From assembly GCF_003610355.1 (NCBI RefSeq), contig NZ_RAPY01000004.1, positions 372,001 to 436,000 of the forward strand: 64,000 nucleotides of DNA, in the 5' to 3' direction. The notes below the pieces were generated by a model. It had not been told where the DNA came from and searched no databases. It was given only the letters and a program-made list of their open reading frames with translations. Position numbers and translations under genes: made by a program. The stretch comes from Sphingobacterium detergens. Lineage in GTDB: Bacteria; Bacteroidota; Bacteroidia; Sphingobacteriales; Sphingobacteriaceae. Positions 43,466 to 52,612 of the stretch are shown one piece after another; position 1 is the first letter of the stretch, and each line of letters begins with the position of its first letter.

Positions 43466-45862
43466 ATGAACATTTCATATAATTGGTTAAAACAACACGT
43501 TAATATAGATTCGACGCCGGAGGAATTATCTTTGATCTTGACAAACACAGGATTGGAAGTAGAGGCACTGGACGTCGTACAGAGTATCCCCGGTGGATTG
43601 GATGGTTTGGTCGTTGGCGAAGTAAAAACTTGTGAGCAACACCCGAATGCTGATAAATTGCGCGTTACTACAGTTGATGTAGGCGCTTCTGAATTACTGA
43701 ATATCGTATGTGGGGCGCCAAATTGCCGTACAGGATTGAAAGTAATTGTGGCAACAGTAGGTACAACATGTCACCCTTTGAGCGGAGAACCCTTTAAGAT
43801 TACCAAATCTAAAATTCGTGGCGAAGTATCCGAAGGTATGTTATGTGGTGAAGATGAAATCGGTTTAGGTACATCGCATGCCGGTATTGTTGAATTGCCA
43901 GCTGATGTTGCGGTAGGGACATTGGTGAAAGATCATTTCAATATTCAGGATGATTACCGTTACGAAATAGGCCTTACACCGAATCGTGCGGATGCGGCAT
44001 CCCATTTAGGTGTAGCACGCGATATCGCTGCTTATTTCCGTACGAATATTCTAAAAGCGGATATTTCGGCCTTTCAAGCGGCTGAGGAAGCAGGTACAGC
44101 TGTTGTTGTCGAAGACACTGCGGCTTGTCCACGTTATAGTGGAATCAATATTTCCGGTGTTCAGGTTGCAGAATCACCTGATTGGTTGAAAGAAAAATTA
44201 AATGTGATCGGTGTACGTCCAATCAATAATATTGTGGATATCACCAATTATATATTGCACGACCTAGGCCAACCATTGCATGCGTTTGATGCGGATAAAA
44301 TTGCCGGTAACAAGGTGCTTGTCCGTACAGCAAAAGAAGGGGAGAAGTTTGTGACCCTAGATGCTGTGGAACGGACGCTTTCTGCTGAAGACCTTGTGAT
44401 TGCAGATGCTGAAAAACCAATGTGTATCGCTGGTGTTTTTGGTGGTGCACATTCAGGTGTTTCGACAGAAACAACCAATGTGTTTTTGGAATCGGCTTAT
44501 TTTAATGCTGTATCAGTGCGTAAGACCTCTAAAAGACATGGTCTGAAAACAGATGCTTCGTTCCGTTTCGAACGTGGTACAGATCCTAACATTACTGTAG
44601 AAGCGTTAAAACGTGCGGCATTGTTGATTCAGGAAATTGCTGGAGGGACGATATCTTCGACCTTGAAAGATGTATATCCTGTCGAAATTAAACCATTCTC
44701 ATTCCATGTGAGCTATGCGAACGTGGTAAGTTTAATTGGGCAAGCAATCCCAAATGAAGAAATTAGAGCTATTATCGTTGCCCTTGGTATTGAGATTGCT
44801 TCGGAGACAGCTGCGGGACTAGATGTTTTAGTGCCTGCTTATCGTGTCGATGTAACCCGCGAAGTAGATGTTGTGGAAGAGGTATTACGGATTTATGGCT
44901 ACAATAACATCGAACTAAAATCCCAAATTAAGGCTTCCTTAAACACGGTCGAAAAACCAGATAAAGAAGTTGTCTTAAATCAACTTGCGGACTTATTGAT
45001 CGGTAATGGATTCCGTGAAATATTGGCAAATTCGTTGACAAAGCTTGATTATGCAGACGACAGTGAAACTGCTGTCAGATTGTTCAATCCCTTGAGCTCG
45101 GACTTGGATACCATGCGTCAAAACATGTTATTCTCTGTGTTGAATGCCATTGAATATAATCAGAAGCGTAGAAATTTTGATCTGAAATTTTTTGAATTCG
45201 GCAAAACTTATGCGTTGGACGGTGAGGGATATAAAGAAACGCAGCATTTGACTTTTGCAATAACAGGCAGAGAGGAAGCTGAACAGTGGAATAGCAAAAA
45301 AGGTAATGTCAATTTCTATAACCTTAAAGCTGCAGTTGATACCATTGTCAAACGTCTAAAGATTGAGGGCATACAAATACAAGATGCACCGAGCAATCAT
45401 TTTGCCTACGGATTGAGTTATATGAAAGGTCAGAAATGTCTGGTTTCTTTCGGTGCGGTAGCTAATGCCAACTTGAAAAAAGCAGATGTTGAGGGGCAGG
45501 TTTTCTTTGCAGATTTTGACTGGGATGTCTTAATGAAAATCATTCGCAAGAATAGTATTCAATACAAGGAAGTGTCGAAATTCCCTGCTGTACGTCGTGA
45601 TTTATCCCTGTTGATTGACGAAAATGTGAGCTTCGATAAGCTTCAATTTGTCGCTCAAAAGACCGAACGCAAGCTTTTAAAGGAGGTAAATGTGTTTGAT
45701 GTGTATAAAGGTGATAAAATTCCGGAAGGGAAAAAGTCTTATGCTCTGAGCTTTATCCTGCAAGACGAAGAAAAAACATTGACCGATAAACAAATTGATG
45801 CGATAGTTCAAAAATTAATTGTTAATTTTGAGAAGGAACTAAGCGCAGAGGTGCGTGGTTAA
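43466..45862 (+). CDS. pheT: Phenylalanyl-tRNA synthetase beta subunit
   Basis: A 798-residue subunit that binds tRNA-Phe and edits mischarged tyrosine. MNISYNWLKQHV is the family N-terminus. An EMAP-type tRNA-binding domain covers about 40-150 (VVGEVKTCEQHPNADKLRV). B3/B4 editing and B5 domains follow (VRPINNIVDITNYILHDLGQ; VDVTREVDVVEEVLRIYGY), and an FDX-ACB domain ends the protein (KFPAVRRDLSLLIDENVSF). pheS is not adjacent. It is followed by a coiled-coil gene and zapA on the same strand, 40 and 57 bases apart. Confidence 0.95.
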   Translation: MNISYNWLKQHVNIDSTPEELSLILTNTGLEVEALDVVQSIPGGLDGLVVGEVKTCEQHPNADKLRVTTVDVGASELLNIVCGAPNCRTGLKVIVATVGTTCHPLSGEPFKITKSKIRGEVSEGMLCGEDEIGLGTSHAGIVELPADVAVGTLVKDHFNIQDDYRYEIGLTPNRADAASHLGVARDIAAYFRTNILKADISAFQAAEEAGTAVVVEDTAACPRYSGINISGVQVAESPDWLKEKLNVIGVRPINNIVDITNYILHDLGQPLHAFDADKIAGNKVLVRTAKEGEKFVTLDAVERTLSAEDLVIADAEKPMCIAGVFGGAHSGVSTETTNVFLESAYFNAVSVRKTSKRHGLKTDASFRFERGTDPNITVEALKRAALLIQEIAGGTISSTLKDVYPVEIKPFSFHVSYANVVSLIGQAIPNEEIRAIIVALGIEIASETAAGLDVLVPAYRVDVTREVDVVEEVLRIYGYNNIELKSQIKASLNTVEKPDKEVVLNQLADLLIGNGFREILANSLTKLDYADDSETAVRLFNPLSSDLDTMRQNMLFSVLNAIEYNQKRRNFDLKFFEFGKTYALDGEGYKETQHLTFAITGREEAEQWNSKKGNVNFYNLKAAVDTIVKRLKIEGIQIQDAPSNHFAYGLSYMKGQKCLVSFGAVANANLKKADVEGQVFFADFDWDVLMKIIRKNSIQYKEVSKFPAVRRDLSLLIDENVSFDKLQFVAQKTERKLLKEVNVFDVYKGDKIPEGKKSYALSFILQDEEKTLTDKQIDAIVQKLIVNFEKELSAEVRG

Positions 45863-45902
45863 TTAGATATAGAACATTAATTGGTAATATTCGATTTACG
45901 CT

Positions 45903-46208
45903 ATGGCAACATTGTCTTCACAAATGAATCTGATCGTTGAGAAAACGAAAAACTTAATTCAAATGTGCGAAGTCTTGCAAGAAGAAAATGATTTGCTTAA
46001 ATTAGAGGTACAATCCTTAAAAGTGGCTTTCGACGCGAGCAACGATAAAAGCAAGCAGTTGGAAGAGAAAGTCAAGGCGCTGGCAGTAGCCCGAACCTTG
46101 GATTCAGAAACGGATAAGGAAGCAATTAATGAAAAAATACTTGACACAAAACAAAAAATTAACGATTTTGTGCGAGAAATAGACAAGTGTATTAGTTTGT
46201 TGAAGTAG
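45903..46208 (+). CDS. Coiled-coil protein upstream of zapA
   Basis: A 101-residue protein that is almost entirely helical, with heptad-like LQEENDLLKLEVQSLKVAF and KSKQLEEKVKALAVA. Charged and rich in Lys/Glu, with no membrane or signal segment. Position between pheT and zapA and its coiled-coil shape suggest a ZapB-like division-associated partner, but sequence alone does not prove it. Confidence 0.7.
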   Translation: MATLSSQMNLIVEKTKNLIQMCEVLQEENDLLKLEVQSLKVAFDASNDKSKQLEEKVKALAVARTLDSETDKEAINEKILDTKQKINDFVREIDKCISLLK

Positions 46209-46265
46209 TTGGAATTTGGAGATTATCGGAATTTAAACTAATACAACGTTAAAAAGCTCAAAGAA

Positions 46266-46556
46266 ATGGGAGAGATTTCCATAAAAATAAATATCGCAGA
46301 TCGTGTTTATCCCCTTCGGGTGGAAAGCGCGGAGGAAGAAGTGATTCGACATGCTGCGAAATTGATAAATGAAAAAGTAAAGGAATTGCAGGAAAACTAT
46401 ACTGTTAGAGATAAGCAGGATTTGTTGTCCATGTGTGTATTGCAGTTCGCTACGCGAATGTTAAATGCGGAGCGACAGTCCCAGAACCACGAAGTGGGGC
46501 TGGAGAATTCAGTACAGGAGCTTGATCAGTTGTTGACGGATTTCTTTAACAAATAA
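46266..46556 (+). CDS. zapA: Cell division protein ZapA
   Basis: A 96-residue ZapA that bundles FtsZ at the division site. The N-terminal IKINIADRVYPLRVESAEEE and the helix AAKLINEKVKELQENY match the family, followed by a coiled coil. It follows the coiled-coil gene by 57 bases. The region after its stop holds a probable 6S-like RNA. Confidence 0.88.
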   Translation: MGEISIKINIADRVYPLRVESAEEEVIRHAAKLINEKVKELQENYTVRDKQDLLSMCVLQFATRMLNAERQSQNHEVGLENSVQELDQLLTDFFNK

Positions 46557-46589
46557 ATTTACGTTCTTTATATTTAGAGCTTAAAACGA

Positions 46590-46771
46590 CGAATTTGCCG
46601 CAATTAAATTCGGGTTGTCACTATTTTAAACTTAACGCTTCAATATTACAGGCGCAAAAAGATATAGGCCATTTTGCGAAAGCCATCTGGGTCATAATCT
46701 AAGCCTAATTATGTAATCACGAAGTTTAATAATACATGAGACCTGTTTAAATTTAATTGCGGTTTTTTTTT
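46590..46771 (+). ncRNA. Probable 6S-like RNA (ssrS candidate)
   Basis: The stretch between zapA and rny folds as a closed rod. CCGCAATTAAATT (46598-46610) pairs exactly with AATTTAATTGCGG (46750-46762). CGGGT (46611-46615) then pairs with ACCTG inside, leaving a small TTTA bulge. A large internal opening follows, and a hairpin CGCAAAA / TTTTGCG (46653-46659, 46672-46678) caps the rod. T9 (46763-46771) directly follows the closing stem, giving the terminator. Length of about 180 and this shape are those of 6S RNA, which blocks RNA polymerase. zapA is a frequent neighbour of 6S in other bacteria. I did not fold it by program. Confidence 0.6.
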
Positions 46772-46806
46772 GTTTTGAAACCATCATGCGTTGGGCCTGT
46801 TTGCAT

Positions 46807-46881
46807 ACAATGTAAACATTGTCTGATTCAATCGCTGGTATTCCCAAGAAGTATATCGGAATACCAATGGCATTAAATCAG
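46807..46881 (+). repeat. Structured leader upstream of rny
   Basis: Two nested inverted repeats: ACAATG-TAAA-CATTGT (46807-46822), then CTGATT (46823-46828) with AATCAG (46876-46881) enclosing GGTATTCC (46837-46844) and GGAATACC (46858-46865). No T run. Probably a folded 5' leader of rny mRNA; function unknown. Confidence 0.5.
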
Positions 46882-46973
46882 CTGGTGTCCAGTTCAAAAA
46901 ATGGCAAAGATATTTATGCTATTGAAATTTAATAATTAATAAAAACAAACATATATAATACAATTATACATAC

Positions 46974-48527
46974 ATGGACGTCGCAATTTATATCATAATT
47001 TCTCTGATTGTTGGTGTAGTTATAGGTCGTTATCTGCTGGTTCTGTTATTCAAAAAACAAGAACAGGAAGCCAAAGATAAGGTAAATAGCATACTAAAAG
47101 ATGCAGAGCAAGAAGGAGAACACATTAAAAAGAAACGCCTTTTAGAGGCTAAAGAAAAATTCCTTCAACTAAAATCCGAACATGAAAAGGAGGTGAATCA
47201 ACGTAACAACACCATCAACCAAAAGGAAAATACGTTGAGACAGAAAGAACAATCGATTAACCAAAAGCTTGAAAGCATCAATCGCGATAAGCAGGATGTG
47301 GATACCAAAAAGAAGCAATTGGATAAATTGGTTGAACTTAATGAAAAGAAATCCGAAGAAGTCGAGGCTTTAAAATTACAACAGATCAAACAATTGGAGA
47401 GTATCGCTGGTGTTACAGCTGACGAAGCTAAAAACCAATTGGTGGATTCATTGCGCGAGGAAGCCCGTTCCCAAGCAATGATTCAGATCAAGGATATTGT
47501 GGACGAAGCGAAATTGACCGCGACGAAAGAAGCGAAAAAAGTCGTTATCCAAACGATCCAACGTACCGCTACTGAATCTGCAATCGAAAATACCGTTTCC
47601 ATTTTCAATATCGAAAATGATGAGATCAAAGGTCGTATTATTGGTCGTGAGGGCCGTAATATCCGTGCATTGGAAGCTGCAACAGGTGTAGAGATCATCG
47701 TGGATGATACACCGGAGGCAATTATCCTTTCTGGTTTCGATCCAGTACGTCGTGAGATTGCCCGTTTGGCTTTACACCGTCTTGTAACGGATGGCCGTAT
47801 CCACCCAGCTCGTATTGAGGAGGTTGTAGCAAAAACACGGACACAGATTGAAGACGAGATTGTTGAGATTGGGGAACGTACAGCTATCGATCTGGGTATC
47901 CATGGATTGCATCCTGAACTGATCCGTATGGTGGGACGTATGCGTTACCGTTCTTCTTATGGTCAGAACCTTCTACAGCACTCTCGTGAGGTTGCCAATT
48001 TTGCGGCAACAATGGCTGCTGAGTTGGGATTGAATGTAAAACATGCCAAACGTGCCGGACTATTGCATGATATTGGTAAAGTGCCTGATGATAATCCTGA
48101 ATTGCCACACGCGATTCTAGGTATGCAATTGGCTGAAAAATATAAGGAACATCCAGATGTTTGTAATGCCATTGGTGCTCACCACGATGAAATTGAGATG
48201 ACAGCCTTAATTTCTCCTGTGGTACAAGCCTGTGATGCTATCTCAGGAGCACGCCCTGGAGCACGTCGTGAAGTTGTTGAAAGCTACATCAAACGTTTGA
48301 AAGAACTTGAAGACTTGGCACTATCTTACCCTGGTGTCGAGAAAACTTTTGCGATACAGGCAGGTCGTGAATTACGTGTCATCGTTGAGAGTGAAAAAGT
48401 ATCGGATGCGCAATCAGAAATATTGGCAGCTGATATCTCAAACCGTATACAGACTGAAATGACTTATCCAGGTCAGATTAAAGTGACTGTCATCCGGGAG
48501 ACGAGATCCGTATCTTACGCGAAATAA
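46974..48527 (+). CDS. rny: Ribonuclease Y
   Basis: A 517-residue membrane-bound endonuclease that starts mRNA decay. Residues 1-20 are a membrane helix, and about 30-190 are a long Lys/Glu/Gln coiled coil. A KH domain follows (IGREGRNIRALEAATGVEII), and an HD domain with HDIGK in AGLLHDIGKVPDDN and GAHHDE. The length matches the family. It is a single gene with a structured leader and a terminator after it. Confidence 0.95.
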   Translation: MDVAIYIIISLIVGVVIGRYLLVLLFKKQEQEAKDKVNSILKDAEQEGEHIKKKRLLEAKEKFLQLKSEHEKEVNQRNNTINQKENTLRQKEQSINQKLESINRDKQDVDTKKKQLDKLVELNEKKSEEVEALKLQQIKQLESIAGVTADEAKNQLVDSLREEARSQAMIQIKDIVDEAKLTATKEAKKVVIQTIQRTATESAIENTVSIFNIENDEIKGRIIGREGRNIRALEAATGVEIIVDDTPEAIILSGFDPVRREIARLALHRLVTDGRIHPARIEEVVAKTRTQIEDEIVEIGERTAIDLGIHGLHPELIRMVGRMRYRSSYGQNLLQHSREVANFAATMAAELGLNVKHAKRAGLLHDIGKVPDDNPELPHAILGMQLAEKYKEHPDVCNAIGAHHDEIEMTALISPVVQACDAISGARPGARREVVESYIKRLKELEDLALSYPGVEKTFAIQAGRELRVIVESEKVSDAQSEILAADISNRIQTEMTYPGQIKVTVIRETRSVSYAK

Positions 48528-48585
48528 CGTATGGAAGAGTCCTGAAAAACAAAACAGGATCTTTGGTAAACAAATAATAATAAAA

Positions 48586-48617
48586 ACGCCTCAATCATTG
48601 ATTGGGGCGTTTTTTTG
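48586..48617. terminator. Terminator of rny
   Basis: AACGCCTCAATCA (48586-48598) pairs with TGATTGGGGCGTT (48600-48612), followed by T6. Confidence 0.85.
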
Positions 48618-48690
48618 CTGTATATTTTGATGCGGGGAAGTTTTCGGCGGTCCACCTGTGCGAACATAGTTATTTCTTCTGAAAATCTGT

Positions 48691-49344
48691 TTATGCGTCA
48701 AAAAACTCCATTAAATCATCCACACTATGCAGCAGATAGGTTGGCTTTTCCTTCATAAGTTCTTCCTCACTACCATATCCATAAAGCACAGCGATGGCAT
48801 CCATGCCCGTTTCTCGGGCGCCAATTAGATCGTGCTTGCGGTCGCCGATCATAATACAGTGCTGTGGATCAGTCAGCCTAGCCTTATCCAATACGTACTG
48901 AATGACACTTGTCTTGGTCGGTCTGGAATCGTCCAATGCACTTCCGCCAGCAAAATCGAAGTAACTGTCGATTGCAAAATGTTGTAAAATCTTATGTGCA
49001 AAAATTTCGGGTTTAGAGGTCGCTAAGTATACCTTGTAGTCTTTCGATTTTAGTCCTTCCAGTAATTTGGGGATACCATCAAAGAGCAGATTCTCATATA
49101 AACCCTGGGTCGCAAAGCGTTCACGGTATTTGTCCACACAAGCCAAAGCTTCCTTTTCGTCAAATCCATAGGTATGCATGAAGGTATCTTTCAACGGAGG
49201 GCCAATTAATGGCTTCAGGCTATTTAAATCAGGCGTATGTACTCCTTTTGCTTCGAGTGCATACGCAATGCATTTGGTGATGCCCTCAGCAGGGTCTGTC
49301 AGCGTACCATCGAGATCAAATAAGATATGTTTGTAAGACTTCAT
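48691..49344 (-). CDS. HAD-family phosphatase (phosphoglycolate phosphatase-like)
   Basis: A 217-residue haloacid-dehalogenase-like hydrolase. LFDLDGTLTDPAEGI is motif I with the nucleophile aspartate, YLATSKPE motif II, the lysine is in SRPTKTSVIQ, and MIGDRKHDLIGARETGM is motif IV. The helical cap fits subclass I, the phosphoglycolate or 5'-nucleotidase-like group. Substrate not determined. A TAATATTG box (49356-49349) ends four bases before the ATG, as in the leaderless set. Confidence 0.88.
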   Translation of the reverse strand: MKSYKHILFDLDGTLTDPAEGITKCIAYALEAKGVHTPDLNSLKPLIGPPLKDTFMHTYGFDEKEALACVDKYRERFATQGLYENLLFDGIPKLLEGLKSKDYKVYLATSKPEIFAHKILQHFAIDSYFDFAGGSALDDSRPTKTSVIQYVLDKARLTDPQHCIMIGDRKHDLIGARETGMDAIAVLYGYGSEEELMKEKPTYLLHSVDDLMEFFDA

Positions 49345-49472
49345 GTTGCAATATTACGTAATTGGATAGGAGATTGCCAGTTAAAGGTCGAAGAAAGCAT
49401 ATAATGACAAGCGACAGACTAAAAAAATGAGAATATTATTCCGTTCAACGGTTTATGCAGATCAATATTTAT

Positions 49473-49480
49473 TAAATTTG
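49473..49480 (+). promoter_or_regulatory. -7 promoter box of Mpo1-like gene
   Basis: TAAATTTG fits the TAnnTTTG consensus and ends four bases before ATG 49485, the same spacing seen at rluD and ysxC. No clear -33 TTG is seen. Confidence 0.45.
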
Positions 49481-49484
49481 CCGA

Positions 49485-50012
49485 ATGAAACAAAAGAAGA
49501 AAGTTCAGGAAGTAGAACCGAAACGTCCAGTAGATACCTATTTTGAGGAATTGGATGCTAATTTTCAAGATCCAACCAATCGTATTATTCAGATCATCTT
49601 TTTGCCGTTGTTATTCTTCGGTGTGATGGGCTGTATTTGGATGATTCCTTTTCCACAGTTTGAATTTTTAGTGAAGCTCAATTGGCACACCTTTTTGAAT
49701 TGGGGTTCTTTCTTCATTGCAATTATCATCTATTTTTACCTGAAATTATCCGCAACCCTGTCTTATGCAATTTTGTTCTCGATAGGAGCAATGAGCTTTT
49801 TTATTGTTCAGTTGGAATATGTACAAAAAAACGGTGGTCCTGCGGTAATCTGGGTATGCTTGGCGATCACATTGCTGGCGTTAGTCGCACTGTTTCTCGG
49901 TAAAGGAAAAGAGAAAAAGGCAATTACTGGAAAGCAGTTTCTGCAATTTCTACTGATAGGCCCGATATGGCTATGGCATTTTGTATTTCAGAAGTTCAAT
50001 ATTAGATATTAA
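49485..50012 (+). CDS. Mpo1/DUF962-like membrane protein lacking conserved histidines
   Basis: A 175-residue protein with four membrane helices. PVDTYFEELDANFQDPTNRI matches the start of Mpo1-like proteins, and FLQFLLIGPIWLWHFVFQK the C-terminal block. Active Mpo1 proteins oxidise 2-hydroxy fatty acids using iron bound by conserved histidines (typically HxNPxNxxIH). Here the first is replaced (ANFQDPTN) and the second is glutamine (IIQIIF), so metal binding is doubtful. It is transcribed alone, with a promoter box four bases before its ATG. Confidence 0.7.
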   Translation: MKQKKKVQEVEPKRPVDTYFEELDANFQDPTNRIIQIIFLPLLFFGVMGCIWMIPFPQFEFLVKLNWHTFLNWGSFFIAIIIYFYLKLSATLSYAILFSIGAMSFFIVQLEYVQKNGGPAVIWVCLAITLLALVALFLGKGKEKKAITGKQFLQFLLIGPIWLWHFVFQKFNIRY

Positions 50013-50096
50013 CCCATTTGCCGTATAGTTGTTATACTGAAAGAAAAGCAGGTTTATGGAGCTGTTTGAACTGAGGTTTTGACAGTTGGGTTGATA

Positions 50097-50143
50097 AGAA
50101 GCGAAGGCTGGATTGTACAATACAATCCAGCCTTCGCTTCTTT
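50097..50143. terminator. Bidirectional terminator with 22-bp perfect stem
   Basis: Arms 50097-50118 and 50122-50143 are exact reverse complements with a CAA loop and A/T tails. It lies between the Mpo1-like gene and the convergent ABC permease. Confidence 0.88.
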
Positions 50144-50165
50144 ATATGCCTGTCGATCGGTCCGA

Positions 50166-51491
50166 TCAATTTTTATAATTAAACCATTTGATGATTTCTT
50201 TGAGACTGGCTTTCTTTCCATAGATCAATATCCCTACACGATAGATACGTGCAGCTACCCAAGTGATCAGTAGGAAGGTTAAAATAAGCAAAGCTAATGA
50301 AGTCAATATCTGCCATAGGGGGACACCAAAAGGAATACGAACCAGCATAGCGATGGGGGATGTAAATGGAATAAAACTCAGCCAGGTGGCAATTGGACCA
50401 TTGGGATCGTTAATAATAACTCCGAAAGAAAGAATATACGTCAACAATAGGGGCATGGTGATCGGCATGGAAAACTGATTGGCCTCGGTTTCGTTATCTA
50501 CGGCAGAACCCGCAGCGGCAAATATAGCGCTATACAGGAGGTAACCTGCAATAAAGAACAGAAAGAAGAATACAATAACCTCTGTGAAGTTGAAACTTTG
50601 GATTGAAGCGAGAATAGAGGCAGAACCACCTTGTCCCATTGCTTTGGATACTGTTCCCATATTGGCCGCTCCAGGCTGACCGGCGGCGACTTCCTGTATG
50701 TCTTGTGGATTGACAAATAATGTAGTAGCCACAAGAAAGAGCCCTAGCGTGAGTACAAGCCACATCACAAATTGTGTAAGGCCAACCATACCGATCCCTA
50801 CAATTTTTCCCATCATAAGCTGAAAGGGTTTTACAGAAGAAATAATAACTTCTATAATGCGATTGCTTTTTTCTTCAATGATACCCCGCATGACTTGCGC
50901 GCCATAGAGAAAGAGGGACAGGTAAACCAAAATAGCCAAGGCGACTCCAATCCCCATGGCTATTGCCGTATTGCTGTTTTTTTCCTCACCGTCTGCCGTT
51001 ATTTCTTTCGCTTCAATATCCACCTTAGGTTTAATCGACTGAATCAGCTTGAGGTCTATCCCTTTGGCTTTATATTCCTTTTCCCGAATGATGTCTTCCA
51101 ACTGACCACTGATAATCTCCTGCGTGACAAAACTTGTTTTGCCGCTGGTAATCAATTCAGCCTTTTGTGTCGTCAGGATATCTTGAGGGATGTATAAGAT
51201 CGCCTGTTTGGTTTGCTCTTGGGCCAGGCGTTGCTTTTGTTGCTGCAGCGGTAGCTGACTCTTCTTGTAGCTTACATTTTTATTGCTTTGAAGCCTATTG
51301 GCAAAGTCGCCCTGTTGATCAATGATAAAGACTTCTGTATGGGCATCTTTAAAGCTCTTTTTTGTCAGGTAAAACATACCTGCATACAGCGCAAAAAAGA
51401 AGAGGGGGACCGCGAAAGTCATCACAATGAATGATCTTTTCTTGACTCGGGATAGATATTCCCGTTGAATGATGAGTAATATCTTATGCAT
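50166..51491 (-). CDS. ABC-2 type permease (NatB-like)
   Basis: A 441-residue permease of the NatB group. One N-terminal helix (SFIVMTFAVPLFFFALYAGM) is followed by a large extracytoplasmic domain to about 190 and five C-terminal helices, with IEEKSNRIIEVIISSVKPFQ as the family signature. The start ATG 51491 overlaps the ATPase stop by 8 bases, giving coupling; the longer reading from 51563 adds an unconserved tail. With the ATPase it forms an exporter for sodium, drugs or lipids; which is unknown. Confidence 0.85.
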   Translation of the reverse strand: MHKILLIIQREYLSRVKKRSFIVMTFAVPLFFFALYAGMFYLTKKSFKDAHTEVFIIDQQGDFANRLQSNKNVSYKKSQLPLQQQKQRLAQEQTKQAILYIPQDILTTQKAELITSGKTSFVTQEIISGQLEDIIREKEYKAKGIDLKLIQSIKPKVDIEAKEITADGEEKNSNTAIAMGIGVALAILVYLSLFLYGAQVMRGIIEEKSNRIIEVIISSVKPFQLMMGKIVGIGMVGLTQFVMWLVLTLGLFLVATTLFVNPQDIQEVAAGQPGAANMGTVSKAMGQGGSASILASIQSFNFTEVIVFFFLFFIAGYLLYSAIFAAAGSAVDNETEANQFSMPITMPLLLTYILSFGVIINDPNGPIATWLSFIPFTSPIAMLVRIPFGVPLWQILTSLALLILTFLLITWVAARIYRVGILIYGKKASLKEIIKWFNYKN

Positions 51492-52419
51492 GATCTGGGG
51501 ATAAAGGTGAGACCTCAGTAACCTTCTGGATAAAAATATCTGCCATGGAAGGGACAAGCTCAATGATTTGATTGAGCTGTATTTTTGGTAATAATTGTAT
51601 TAATACATTGTTTATATTGACATCTTTATTTAGCTGAATAGTAGTATTGTAAATATTTTCTTTTTGTGATGAGCTGATAATTTTAAATAGACTTTCATTG
51701 CTGATGTCAATACCTTCTGCATTGGGGGTAAATTCCAATGTATAGGTTTGGTTTCTGTAGTCTTTCTTGATATCTTGTACGGGACCATCCAGGATTTTCT
51801 TGGAGCGGTGGATCAAAGCAATATGGTCGCAGAGTTCTTCTACCGTTTCCATACGATGGGTAGAGAAGATAATTGTAGCACCTTCCGCATTTAACCGTAG
51901 GATCTGTTCTTTGATGATATTGGCATTCACTGGGTCAAAACCTGAGAAGGGTTCATCAAGGATAATCAATTGCGGTTGGTGAATAACCGTGGCCACAAAT
52001 TGCACCTTCTGCTGCATTCCCTTGCTGAGATCTTCAATCTTCTTATCCCACCATGAAGTTATATCAAGTCGCTCGCACCAATCGTGTATTCGATGTAAAG
52101 CTTCTTTTTTTGAAAGCCCTTTCAATTGTGCCAGGTAAAGCATCTGATCCCCGATTTTCATTTTTTTGTAGAGACCACGTTCTTCCGGAAGATAGCCTAT
52201 CTGGGCAATATGCTGTGGGCCTAATACTTCCCCATTAAATTGGATTTCACCGGAATCGGGTGCAGTGATCTGGTTAATGATACGGATCAGTGATGTTTTT
52301 CCGGCCCCATTGGGTCCCAGTAGTCCAAAAATCTTTCCTTTTGGAATCTGGATGGATACATCGTCCAATGCGCGATGATTGGCGTAATCCTTGGTGACAT
52401 GATTGATTTCGAGTAACAT
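51484..52419 (-). CDS. ABC transporter ATP-binding protein (NatA-like)
   Basis: A 311-residue ATPase partner. GLLGPNGAGKTSLIRI is Walker A, DLSKGMQQKVQFVATVIHQP contains the signature motif, LIILDEPFSGFDP is Walker B, and FSTHRMETVEELCD the H-loop. A C-terminal domain of about 80 residues is typical of the ABC-2 NatA type. It leads the operon and overlaps the permease gene by 8 bases. Confidence 0.92.
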   Translation of the reverse strand: MLLEINHVTKDYANHRALDDVSIQIPKGKIFGLLGPNGAGKTSLIRIINQITAPDSGEIQFNGEVLGPQHIAQIGYLPEERGLYKKMKIGDQMLYLAQLKGLSKKEALHRIHDWCERLDITSWWDKKIEDLSKGMQQKVQFVATVIHQPQLIILDEPFSGFDPVNANIIKEQILRLNAEGATIIFSTHRMETVEELCDHIALIHRSKKILDGPVQDIKKDYRNQTYTLEFTPNAEGIDISNESLFKIISSSQKENIYNTTIQLNKDVNINNVLIQLLPKIQLNQIIELVPSMADIFIQKVTEVSPLSPDHA

Positions 52420-52577
52420 CTTTTCTAAGGTTTAATTAAATTCTGTATGGAGAAAAAAGAGCATATATCCTGTGTTATCAAAGATACACTTGTTTATTTT
52501 GACTATTAGTATGTAAATGCCCGTAAATGTTACAGCATGACCATGAAGTTTTTTCTGGTATAGAAGCGGCGGAAACC

Positions 52578-52608
52578 TTGTCAAACGGATTCATTTAATG
52601 TACCTTTG
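52578..52608 (+). promoter_or_regulatory. Promoter of ysxC
   Basis: TTG (52578-52580), a 20-base spacer and TACCTTTG (52601-52608) match the phylum consensus well. The box ends four bases before ATG 52613, so the transcript would be leaderless or nearly so. The in-frame ATG at 52598 lies inside the promoter and is rejected. Confidence 0.75.
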
Positions 52609-52612
52609 TTCC

